27,152 nt of DNA from a virus. The position numbers and the translations under genes were made by a program. The notes beneath the pieces are model-generated. The model was not told where the DNA came from. It was given only the letters and a program-made list of their open reading frames with translations, and did no database searches. The DNA lies in the IMG/VR virus record IMGVR_UViG_3300046468_001313, positions 1 to 27,152 of that record; one strand, written 5' to 3'. Below, piece after piece: positions 12,530-19,528 of this stretch; position 1 is the first letter of the stretch, and each line of letters begins with the position of its first letter.

Positions 12530-12769
12530 TTATATTCTCACTATTTCTATTTCGTCATTTCTGTATGTGCTTTCTGATATGTTCATGTTATCTAATATCA
12601 TTGTGACTTGACTGCGTAATGCTGGGTTTTCCCCTACTGTACCTGTTTTAATTACTATTGGTAAATTAAACATTCTATCTGCAATCCTCTCCCTTAATCT
12701 ATTTCCTAACTCTTCCTTCTCGTACTTTCTTACATCTATGACTTCGTTATTATTAACTAGCCATTCCAT
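12530..12769 (-). CDS. Hypothetical protein, 79 aa
   Basis: A soluble protein beginning MEWLVNNNEVIDVRKYEKEE, with alternating strand and helix patterns (FNLPIVIKTGTVG, LRSQVTMILDNMNI). There are no membrane segments or metal sites. The family is not recognised. It starts one base after the TAG of the 33-aa gene, with GGGGAT in front as a ribosome site, and is followed by the micro-membrane genes. Confidence 0.65.
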   Translation of the reverse strand: MEWLVNNNEVIDVRKYEKEELGNRLRERIADRMFNLPIVIKTGTVGENPALRSQVTMILDNMNISESTYRNDEIEIVRI

Positions 12770-12770
12770 G

Positions 12771-12872
12771 CTATATCCCCGGCGTTATCGCCACTAAAGA
12801 AATTATAAATATTGTTGCCAGAGCGGTAACTTCAACTTGATCTTTAATTTTGCTTAATTTTTTCTCGCTCAT
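12771..12872 (-). CDS. Small membrane protein, 33 aa
   Basis: The frame is MSEKKLSKIKDQVEVTALAT followed by IFIISLVAITPGI: a basic head and one short membrane helix. A GGAG ribosome site lies upstream. It overlaps the 45-aa frame by 29 bases and abuts the 79-aa gene. The family is not recognised. Confidence 0.5.
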   Translation of the reverse strand: MSEKKLSKIKDQVEVTALATIFIISLVAITPGI

Positions 12873-12981
12873 CACTAATGCTCCAGTCAACAATCTCCCG
12901 AACACTTCGTAATGCACCGTATAGGTTGTCGGATGTCTGTATAGACATACTTAACCATATTGTGAATAAACTTCTTATCAT
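12844..12981 (-). CDS. Possible small protein, 45 aa
   Basis: The frame is MIRSLFTIWLSMSIQTSDNL followed by YGALRSVREIVDWSISDEREKIKQN in two helical stretches. No Shine-Dalgarno site precedes it; an internal Met (MSIQTSDN) is an alternative start. A perfect TATAAATA core lies about 45 bases upstream. This would be the first gene of the micro-gene/ferredoxin/oxidase chain in the late transcript. Confidence 0.4.
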   Translation of the reverse strand: MIRSLFTIWLSMSIQTSDNLYGALRSVREIVDWSISDEREKIKQN

Positions 12982-13021
12982 GATGGGAGGTTGATATAAT
13001 TTCAGTTTATATTATGTTATA

Positions 13022-13034
13022 CTGGGTATTTATA
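13022..13034 (-). promoter_or_regulatory. T4-like late promoter
   Basis: TATAAATACCCAG on the minus strand, in the gap between the PP-loop gene terminator and the 45-aa gene. It probably begins the late transcript through the micro-genes. Confidence 0.6.
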
Positions 13035-13097
13035 CACATGCATTTGAAACACCTAGAATATAGGCTGATTTTGGATTATTTGGTATTTTAGTGTATT

Positions 13098-14192
13098 TTA
13101 AAAATCGAATTTGTATCGATTTACAGGATTTGCTTCTGTTTTTATTATTTCTTTTTTATAATCTTTATACAAATTATACAAAATATCAGGCATTATTATG
13201 TTCCTGCCTCTCTTACCCTTACCTACAATAGACTTTCTGTTTTTCAACATCATGCCTACAGTCTTAGGAGCTCTATCATGCATCGGAAATCTATATAGCA
13301 TATCAAACTGATTATACACACCACTTTCAGATGCTAATATTTTCTTTAAAGATTCAAATCCTGTTGTTTCAGACTTCTGCGGTATTAATCCTTCTATAAT
13401 ATTATTGTACCATGCATATTTAAACAGGTAATTATCTGTTCTGTAAGGACTACGTGAACGGTACAGTTTGTTATCATCTATTTTAACATTTCTTCCATCG
13501 TTCTCTATGTAGATTTTTTCTTTCTTAACCACATCTATATTATTTTTAAAACCAGCATAAACCAATTCAGGAGAATGGTAGTATATATCTCGTAAGCATG
13601 TAATATTGTTTTTGTTACAAAATAAGTAATAAGGAGATAATATATCATGATAAAAATTATCACTCATTCTCATTTTGTGTTCTTTATTTTCAGAATCATA
13701 TTTAAATAATGGAGGATCTCCTCCCATTAATATATTATCTATACCATAGTCTGATTTTAATATATCTAACCAATGCAGATGTACAGCAAGTTGAGGACTA
13801 AAGTTAGCATATTGTTTACCGTAATTAAAATGTAAATTTCTAGTAAAGAAATTGGATAAATCTATATCTATTATCTTTAGAGGAATATTATTAATATCAG
13901 ATACATGCTGTGCCATATAAACATCTTCTGCATTACAAATTGTGCCGTTCCATATAGACCTATATGTATAGGCTGTAATATCTTTTTTAAGTTCTTTTGC
14001 AAGTGCTAAACTAAACTGACTATCAAGGCCACCACTTAAAGAAATATTTACTTTACTAATATCTTTTAATAAATCATTAGCACAAGACAAGACAGACTTG
14101 TTTGTTTCTTTGGCCAAGAACTTTACATAGAATGCTTCAGACAAATCTATCTGTATGCCTGGGGTGTTTCCTAATTCTAAATAAGTTTCCAT
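13098..14192 (-). CDS. PP-loop ATPase, asparagine-synthase-like
   Basis: The 364-aa protein has the PP-loop motif ISLSGGLDSQFSLALAKEL with SGGLDS at residues 53-58. This motif binds ATP for adenylating a carboxyl or similar group. The wording LSGGLDSQ and the following helix-strand (AYTYRSIW, ENNIPLK-type IIDID) resemble the synthase half of asparagine synthetase. The N-terminal glutaminase domain is absent. The C-terminal half (SRSPYRTDNYLFKYAWYN) is unfamiliar. The substrate is unknown; amide or lactam formation on a peptide, sugar or base is possible. It is divergent to the subtilase gene and ends in a hairpin terminator. No Shine-Dalgarno site is visible. Confidence 0.75.
   Translation of the reverse strand: METYLELGNTPGIQIDLSEAFYVKFLAKETNKSVLSCANDLLKDISKVNISLSGGLDSQFSLALAKELKKDITAYTYRSIWNGTICNAEDVYMAQHVSDINNIPLKIIDIDLSNFFTRNLHFNYGKQYANFSPQLAVHLHWLDILKSDYGIDNILMGGDPPLFKYDSENKEHKMRMSDNFYHDILSPYYLFCNKNNITCLRDIYYHSPELVYAGFKNNIDVVKKEKIYIENDGRNVKIDDNKLYRSRSPYRTDNYLFKYAWYNNIIEGLIPQKSETTGFESLKKILASESGVYNQFDMLYRFPMHDRAPKTVGMMLKNRKSIVGKGKRGRNIIMPDILYNLYKDYKKEIIKTEANPVNRYKFDF
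13102..13122 (-). terminator. Rho-independent terminator overlapping the PP-loop gene end
   Basis: AAATCGA (13102-13108) and TCGATTT (13116-13122) pair around a seven-base loop. On the minus strand the stem runs into TTTTTAAAA. The last coding bases of the PP-loop gene lie in the stem. Confidence 0.65.
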
Positions 14193-14217
14193 AAATAAAT
14201 TAAATTTTGCTTAATAT

Positions 14218-14230
14218 GATAAATACATAT
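14218..14230 (+). promoter_or_regulatory. T4-like late promoter, plus strand
   Basis: GATAAATACATAT on the plus strand, about 42 bases before the subtilase ATG. The leader carries GGAG before the start. It is one of the few plus-strand copies and sits before one of the few plus-strand genes. Confidence 0.65.
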
Positions 14231-14271
14231 AGTAAATAGTTATCAAAAACTTTTAAATTTGGAGATTTATA

Positions 14272-15795
14272 ATGGCGGCATATATTGTAGCACTTAACAG
14301 CGGAACCCATGCAGATGCAACGGCGGCACAGAATGCCATCACAGGTGCGGGGGCAACAATTACGGAAACGTACAGTTTTAACTTAACATATAAAATAGAT
14401 TGTACTGCAGAACAACTTGCCGCAATAAGTGGCGTATTGCATAGTTCTTTAGACGATGCGACAGAAGATTTAGCATCACAATACTCAACAGATCATTTAA
14501 AATTCCTTTGTAATGACGTAACTAATAGTTTAGCAACGGCATATGATCCTCTTAAAACAGGTACAGATAGCCATGTTTATTTACTAGACACTGGTATTAA
14601 TGCAAGTCATACAGAATTCGGCAGTTCTACTATAAACAACTTACATAGTTTATATACAGTAGACGGCAATCCAGATTACGCAGATTCAACTGGTCACGGT
14701 ACTGCAATGGCAAGTTTGATTAATGGAGACAATATTGGTGTTTCACCAAATGCTACATTACATAACGTAAAAGTTATGAATGCATCGACTACATCCTTAA
14801 CAGTAGGTAACATGGTTGGTGCTCTAAACGAAGTATTAGTACACCATCAAGCAAACACTCCAAGTAAAGTTAAAGCAGTTTGTATCCCATGGATCACTGC
14901 TAAAAATAATTTAATTGATGCTAAACTAGAAGAATTAGAATCACATAACTTAATGGTTGTATGTTCAGCAGGTAACAATGCCGCTGATGCAGACAATTAC
15001 TCTCCAGCAGGTTTAGACCAAGTTATGACTGTAGGCTCACATAATGCAAGTTATGTAGTTGGTGGTTTTGGTGCTAATGCAACTTGGGAAGGTGGCGACG
15101 CTGGATCTAACTTAGGGGAAGAGGTTGATATTTATGCATTAGGTTCTAATGTAAGTATTGCTGATCACAGTAATACATCAAACTACGGCTCGGCATACGG
15201 AACAAGTGGCTCTACAGCCATAGTTGCAGGATTATCTGCACAATATGTAGAATCACATCCTAGTGCAACTGCAACACAAATTAAATCATTCATGGTAGCA
15301 GAAGGAGGAGTACGTGGTAGAGGAGCAAATATAACTTTTGATTCCGCACTTGTAACTTCAACTGGTGCTAACGTGTCATTACTAAAAAAATCTATAGCAC
15401 TTAGTCCTCAAACTAACGATGTTAATTTAGCATCTTATCCTTCAGGTATTATACTTACAGTTGCTAACGGGCAAACTGGAACAGTAAACGTTGGACTTAA
15501 CTCAGAGGCTTCTAATGTTAGTGTATTAGCATTTAGTCCTGTACCACCATTTGCAACCTTTAATACAGGTACTGGTGTTTGTGCTGTAGACACAACAAGT
15601 AATATGACAGGCGTAAATGTTCCTGGTAAGTACCACTTTGCTGTAAGAGGAGAAATAGGCGGTGTTACTAAAGTAGAAGAATTCACAATCGGCGTATATA
15701 CTACAAGTGAAGAAGAACTAGATGCGGCTAATGAATTTTACTATGATGGTTCAAGTTACGACCAAGTTGTAAACTTTAACTCTACTAAAGAGTAA
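14272..15795 (+). CDS. Subtilisin-like serine protease (S8), probable virion protein
   Basis: The 507-aa protein starts with an I9-like inhibitor/prodomain (AAYIVALNSGTHADATAA to about residue 65). The subtilase core follows with Asp106 in VYLLDTGIN, His142 in STGHGTAMASLI, the oxyanion Asn in CSAGNNAADADNYSP (about 231-245) and Ser312 in YGTSGSTAIVAG. GTSGSTA replaces the common GTSMA. After about residue 360 comes a beta-rich Ig-like tail. There is no signal peptide. The late promoter and lack of secretion signal suggest a capsid- or tail-associated protease, or one maturing a phage product; both are inference. It is plus-strand, unlike nearly all neighbours. Confidence 0.88.
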   Translation: MAAYIVALNSGTHADATAAQNAITGAGATITETYSFNLTYKIDCTAEQLAAISGVLHSSLDDATEDLASQYSTDHLKFLCNDVTNSLATAYDPLKTGTDSHVYLLDTGINASHTEFGSSTINNLHSLYTVDGNPDYADSTGHGTAMASLINGDNIGVSPNATLHNVKVMNASTTSLTVGNMVGALNEVLVHHQANTPSKVKAVCIPWITAKNNLIDAKLEELESHNLMVVCSAGNNAADADNYSPAGLDQVMTVGSHNASYVVGGFGANATWEGGDAGSNLGEEVDIYALGSNVSIADHSNTSNYGSAYGTSGSTAIVAGLSAQYVESHPSATATQIKSFMVAEGGVRGRGANITFDSALVTSTGANVSLLKKSIALSPQTNDVNLASYPSGIILTVANGQTGTVNVGLNSEASNVSVLAFSPVPPFATFNTGTGVCAVDTTSNMTGVNVPGKYHFAVRGEIGGVTKVEEFTIGVYTTSEEELDAANEFYYDGSSYDQVVNFNSTKE

Positions 15796-15826
15796 TCGTT
15801 CTTTACAAACAAATCTTATAAGATCT

Positions 15827-15839
15827 ATTAAATAGAGAT
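15827..15839 (+). promoter_or_regulatory. Late-promoter-like motif abutting the ATG, plus strand
   Basis: ATTAAATA-GAGAT-ATG on the plus strand, in the short gap after the subtilase gene. TAAATAGAGATATG is identical to the start of the oxygenase fusion gene (8766-8779, minus strand). Confidence 0.45.
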
Positions 15840-16826
15840 ATGGAAAATATCTTTATAGATCTTACATCTAAAAATAATCAATATATCTGCATTGAGTCAC
15901 AAGGTTCTTGGTTATTTCATAGGTTCGGTAAAAGACAAATAGACAACAAAGAATTAAATTTTGCTGTCCTAAAGAAGTACCTTAAAAAACAATCCCCAAA
16001 GCAAATAACTCTTTATAGTATTTTAGGTGATCCAATGGAATACACTAAAATATTAGATTTATTACACTTTTGTAGGAAATCAGACATAGTTGTAAATATT
16101 AATACTAATGGTTTCAGTAAAAAGATAGAAAAAACTTTAGCACATAATATAGAGTTCTGCTTTAAGATATATGGATACAAGGATACGTTAGATATTATCA
16201 TACCTGATGTAGATAAAAATTTATATAAAAATCTTGATCTTGACTTTAAATGCAAACCAAGAATACAATACATGTTGTACCAACACAATTTACATGATGT
16301 TATAAATGTAATAGACCTATGTGAAAAGAAAGGCTTTGCATTAGAATTACATCCAGGAGTATGTGTATACAACGACCTTAATCATATTATAACTCAAGAA
16401 GGTGAATGGTTATATGACATTAAAGGAATAAACGAACAAGACTTTACTTGCTTATATACATCTTATACTGACTTTACTGAACTAAAAGAAATATTTAAAA
16501 AGTATAAAAAGGATAATTTAAATCTTATTCAATCTAATGAGGGATACCATTTATTAAAAAATTATATTAAAGATACAGGTTTAAGTATAAATGAAGTATC
16601 ACTGCCAAATGTTAATTGTACTGAAGAATATAATTATCAGGATTGTATATCATACAAAGGTCATTTATTTAACAGTATAGAAAAAATGACAATAGTATCT
16701 AATTCTTATGTACCAGATTGGTTACCTGATAAGTTTGATACTCTTAATCCATATCAACGTAATATATTTAATGTTCTATGCGAGTTTGCAAATAGTGATA
16801 AAAAGACTATAGAGTCTTTGATATAG
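15840..16826 (+). CDS. Radical-SAM-like barrel lacking the cysteine motif (pseudo-rSAM)
   Basis: The 328-aa protein has strands and turns typical of radical SAM barrels: ITLYSILGDPMEYTKILDLL (GDP at 63-65) and VVNINTNGFSKK (TNG at 89-91), followed by alternating strands and helices. The Cys-x3-Cys-x2-Cys motif before the first conserved turn is missing; only one Cys stands there, in ICIESQGSWLFHRFG. If the fold call is right, it cannot bind the usual 4Fe-4S/SAM cluster and may act as a partner or substrate-binding subunit of the true radical SAM enzyme at 16807-17820, to which it is convergent. Fold inference is moderate; no enzyme activity is claimed. Confidence 0.55.
   Translation: MENIFIDLTSKNNQYICIESQGSWLFHRFGKRQIDNKELNFAVLKKYLKKQSPKQITLYSILGDPMEYTKILDLLHFCRKSDIVVNINTNGFSKKIEKTLAHNIEFCFKIYGYKDTLDIIIPDVDKNLYKNLDLDFKCKPRIQYMLYQHNLHDVINVIDLCEKKGFALELHPGVCVYNDLNHIITQEGEWLYDIKGINEQDFTCLYTSYTDFTELKEIFKKYKKDNLNLIQSNEGYHLLKNYIKDTGLSINEVSLPNVNCTEEYNYQDCISYKGHLFNSIEKMTIVSNSYVPDWLPDKFDTLNPYQRNIFNVLCEFANSDKKTIESLI
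16802..16819. terminator. Hairpin terminator between convergent genes
   Basis: AAAGACT-ATAG-AGTCTTT is a perfect 7-bp stem. On the minus strand it is followed by TTTTT, fitting termination of the radical SAM gene. It lies in the overlap of the two convergent coding ends, so both stop codons are in or next to the hairpin. Confidence 0.6.
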
Positions 16827-17820
16827 ATATATCAGAAATATTATTACAGAAGTCAAAGGGACATACAGTTTTTGTCTCGGGTAACTCCCAATAATCATTT
16901 GATATATTACCAAATGTTTTTGCACCACACCAACTACTGTAAATTTCGCCACTAGCATCTATATTTAAACTTTCAAATCCTAAGTGACATCTAAGTCCTC
17001 TAAATGTATTTAAACCTTTATCTATAATTTGATGACCTTGTACATATTCTGCGGTGCCATCGTCGTATAAAAATTCCGTCATAAATGCATTTGGATCAGG
17101 AGCCGGGAAATCATCTTCTACATCTGATTCTCTTCTTGTTTCCTGTTGCTTAATTCCTGGTTGTTGTAAGACGTTTTTTTCTTGCTCTGTGTATTCCCAG
17201 TATGTTTTTTGCTTACTATGACGCCCTAAGAGCTTCTGATACATGGTCTTTACACATATACTTACATTATTGTAATGGTTAAGTTCACAGTCTAAAAATA
17301 AATTTCTTAGTTCTTCTGCAAAATATCCTAATTCTTCTACCCGTCCGCCTATGCCAGCAATATTAATATCTATAAAAACATCTTCTTTTATTTCGTTTAT
17401 TACATTTATAAAATGTTGCTTGTCTTGTGATAAAGGATGAAAGGTTAGTACTACTGCATTCATATAATCTTTAGCCTTAGACCACCATTTAACTGTTCTA
17501 CTGGCGTTTGTGTAGACTGTGCTGTTAGTATTATGCTCACTTATTGTTCTTATTATATCTTCAAATCCAGGTATAACTGTAACTTCGCCACCTATTAATT
17601 CATAATCAACACGTTTACCTAAACTATTGTAATATGTAGAAAACCTATTAATAGCATCAATATATTGATCTTTACCTAACCATGGCTTACTGCCATCGTG
17701 TAATTGGGGAGGACAATACTCACATTCGTAATTACAAGAATTACCCATGTTCCATTGTATTCTAATATAATTGTTATCGTTTCTGGCGTGGGGACCTTTT
17801 ACGGAGACCAGATTGGGCAT
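16807..17820 (-). CDS. Radical SAM protein with extra C-terminal cysteines
   Basis: The 337-aa protein has SCNYECEYCPP, a canonical Cys-x3-Cys-x2-Cys (C29, C33, C36), for the SAM-cleaving 4Fe-4S cluster. ELIGGEVTVIPGFEDII and VYTNASRT follow as the GGE and next barrel strand. The C-terminal part holds Cys in LRCHLGFESLNIDASGEIY, SSWCGAK and VCPFDFCNN, resembling an incomplete SPASM-type auxiliary cluster region used by peptide-modifying enzymes. I start at MPNLVSVKG, four bases downstream of the PAAR stop; a longer frame would overlap PAAR. It probably modifies a peptide or protein; the target is unknown. Its 3' end overlaps the convergent pseudo-rSAM gene. Confidence 0.85.
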   Translation of the reverse strand: MPNLVSVKGPHARNDNNYIRIQWNMGNSCNYECEYCPPQLHDGSKPWLGKDQYIDAINRFSTYYNSLGKRVDYELIGGEVTVIPGFEDIIRTISEHNTNSTVYTNASRTVKWWSKAKDYMNAVVLTFHPLSQDKQHFINVINEIKEDVFIDINIAGIGGRVEELGYFAEELRNLFLDCELNHYNNVSICVKTMYQKLLGRHSKQKTYWEYTEQEKNVLQQPGIKQQETRRESDVEDDFPAPDPNAFMTEFLYDDGTAEYVQGHQIIDKGLNTFRGLRCHLGFESLNIDASGEIYSSWCGAKTFGNISNDYWELPETKTVCPFDFCNNISDISISKTL

Positions 17821-17821
17821 T

Positions 17822-18088
17822 TTAAGGAGTGAAAACTGAGATAGCACCAAATGATACAGAGTGTCCACAACTTGTAGGACTTCCTGTTCTTGCTACGTTT
17901 CTTCCTTCTACAAAAACTGTAAAACTACCTGATATTATAAAAGAAGATGTATGAGGGGGTTCGCCGTGGGGTGAGACAAAATCTCCTATCAGTGATACTG
18001 GCATTCCTTCACAAAAGACAGTTTTTGCACAAGGCTCCATAACCATGCCAGGTCCTACTAAACTATATTTTTTTGCCAATTGTCCCAT
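17822..18088 (-). CDS. PAAR-domain tail-spike tip protein
   Basis: The 88-aa protein matches PAAR tip proteins such as T4 gp5.4, which cap the central spike and sharpen it for membrane piercing. GDFVSPHGEPPHTSSFIISG and VARTGSPTSCGHSV supply three His (41, 46, 76) and one Cys (74), the expected zinc-binding set. It starts MGQLAKKY directly after the late motif GATAAATACTATT, without a leader. The first ten bases of coding sequence match those of the 95-aa gene at 997. The radical SAM gene begins one base after its stop. Confidence 0.9.
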   Translation of the reverse strand: MGQLAKKYSLVGPGMVMEPCAKTVFCEGMPVSLIGDFVSPHGEPPHTSSFIISGSFTVFVEGRNVARTGSPTSCGHSVSFGAISVFTP

Positions 18089-18101
18089 AATAGTATTTAT
18101 C
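18089..18101 (-). promoter_or_regulatory. T4-like late promoter abutting the PAAR ATG
   Basis: GATAAATACTATT-ATG on the minus strand differs from the T4 consensus TATAAATACTATT only in the first base. Transcription would start at the ATG. Confidence 0.8.
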
Positions 18102-18104
18102 TAA

Positions 18105-18434
18105 TTAACTATCGTCTTCTGGCTCTTCTTTTGGTTTTTCTTCTACTATCCTTAAATAATCTTCAGCACTTTCTTCTATAGTTTCACTTATAGATAAAAT
18201 TTTATCTGTTGTGAATTCTACTTGTTCTGTTATAGACGTAAATGTAAAAGGAACTACTGCAATTGAGTTGTCTTGATTATCGCCTGCGTTGCTTAATACA
18301 ACCATTTTAGGATGTGTTAGAACCATTAACTTATTGTCATCGTCGGTACCTATAAATTTACCTATGATTTCTAATCCTGTTAATGTTTTTATAGTTACTA
18401 CTTTATTGAGGAACTTTTTTAATTCTATAATCAT
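18105..18434 (-). CDS. LSm/Hfq-like small protein, 109 aa
   Basis: The first 50 residues (FLNKVVTIKTLTGLEIIGKF, then IGTDDDNKLMVLTHPKMVVL) have the five-strand pattern of Sm-like folds, with the G-x-x-x-x-G and hydrophobic strand 2-3 turn. The C-terminus is an acidic Glu-rich tail (EEKPKEEPEDDS). Sm-like proteins bind RNA; whether this one does is not known. Similar small proteins sit near RNR genes in marine T4-like phages by recollection, not checked. It overlaps the NrdB end by four bases. Confidence 0.55.
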   Translation of the reverse strand: MIIELKKFLNKVVTIKTLTGLEIIGKFIGTDDDNKLMVLTHPKMVVLSNAGDNQDNSIAVVPFTFTSITEQVEFTTDKILSISETIEESAEDYLRIVEEKPKEEPEDDS

Positions 18435-19528
18435 AAACTAAAGCCTTTAAATGTGTCTTCATTTACGTCTTGTTTTGTACCACCTATAACGTATGATGAA
18501 ATTTCTGTTTCTTGAGGGGCAACCTGTACTGAACTCCCTGTTATCCATTGTTGAGTCCAAGGTAAAGGATTACTACCACTATTATATACCTTTTCTAAGC
18601 CTACGGCATGCATTCTTTTGGCCGCGATAAACTCTACATATTGCTTTAATAGTTCAGCATTAAGTCCTATTATACTTCCATCTTTAAACAAATACTCTGC
18701 CCATGCTTTCTCTTGCTCTACTGCTTCTATAAACATTTCCTTACATTCTTCTGCACACTCTTTTTGTATCTTTGCAAAGTCTTTATCCTCTTGTGGTAAA
18801 AACTTTAGCATTTGTTGTGTACTTGCTAGGTGGACATTTTCGTCTCTGGCTATTAGTTTAATAATTTTAGCATTACCTTCCATTCTTTTAAGTTCAGCAA
18901 ATGCCCAACTACATGCAAAGGATACATAAAAACGTACACCTTCTAATATGTTTACACTCATTAAACATTTGTATATTCTTTTCTTATGCTCGTATAGATC
19001 ATATTTTTTACTGCCGGTATCTCTAAGCAAATTATATTCTATTAATTTATCATAGTTTTCTGTAATACTATCTGCACAATCGCATATTTCTTTAATATCT
19101 AACATTTCGTCAAATACTTTACTAGGATTTGCATACACATTCCTGATTATATGTGTGTAACTTCTACTATGTATAGTTTCTGAAAATGCCCATGTCTCTA
19201 TCCATGTTTCTAACTCCGGAAGACTAACTACAGGCAGAAGAGCAATATTAGGTGAACGACCCTGCACACTATCTAATAGTATTTGTCTTTTTAAGTTACT
19301 TGTAAAGATATGCTGTTCATGATCTGATAAGTTTTTAAAGTCAGTTGCATCTTTAAGGATATCAACTTCTTCAGGTCTCCAAAAGAACCCTAATTGTTTA
19401 TCAGTAAGTTTATCAAACTGTTTATATTTAAGTGTATCATATCGTTGTACTACAGGACCTCCTGATGGATCTAAGAACATTTTAACCTTTGTATGGTCAA
19501 CTCTATTTTTTGTATTTAAAACTGTCAT
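18431..19528 (-). CDS. nrdB: Ribonucleotide reductase class Ia, beta subunit
   Basis: Provides the tyrosyl radical for making deoxyribonucleotides. The 365-aa protein keeps the di-iron and radical residues: D86 in ILLDSVQGR, E117 and H120 in FSETIHSRSYTH, the radical Tyr124, E196 in ILEGVRFYVSF, and E230/H233 in RDENVHLAS. These line up with Escherichia coli NrdB (D84, E115, H118, Y122, E204, E238, H241). Its start abuts the NrdA stop. Together they supply dNTPs for phage DNA. Confidence 0.97.
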   Translation of the reverse strand: MTVLNTKNRVDHTKVKMFLDPSGGPVVQRYDTLKYKQFDKLTDKQLGFFWRPEEVDILKDATDFKNLSDHEQHIFTSNLKRQILLDSVQGRSPNIALLPVVSLPELETWIETWAFSETIHSRSYTHIIRNVYANPSKVFDEMLDIKEICDCADSITENYDKLIEYNLLRDTGSKKYDLYEHKKRIYKCLMSVNILEGVRFYVSFACSWAFAELKRMEGNAKIIKLIARDENVHLASTQQMLKFLPQEDKDFAKIQKECAEECKEMFIEAVEQEKAWAEYLFKDGSIIGLNAELLKQYVEFIAAKRMHAVGLEKVYNSGSNPLPWTQQWITGSSVQVAPQETEISSYVIGGTKQDVNEDTFKGFSL

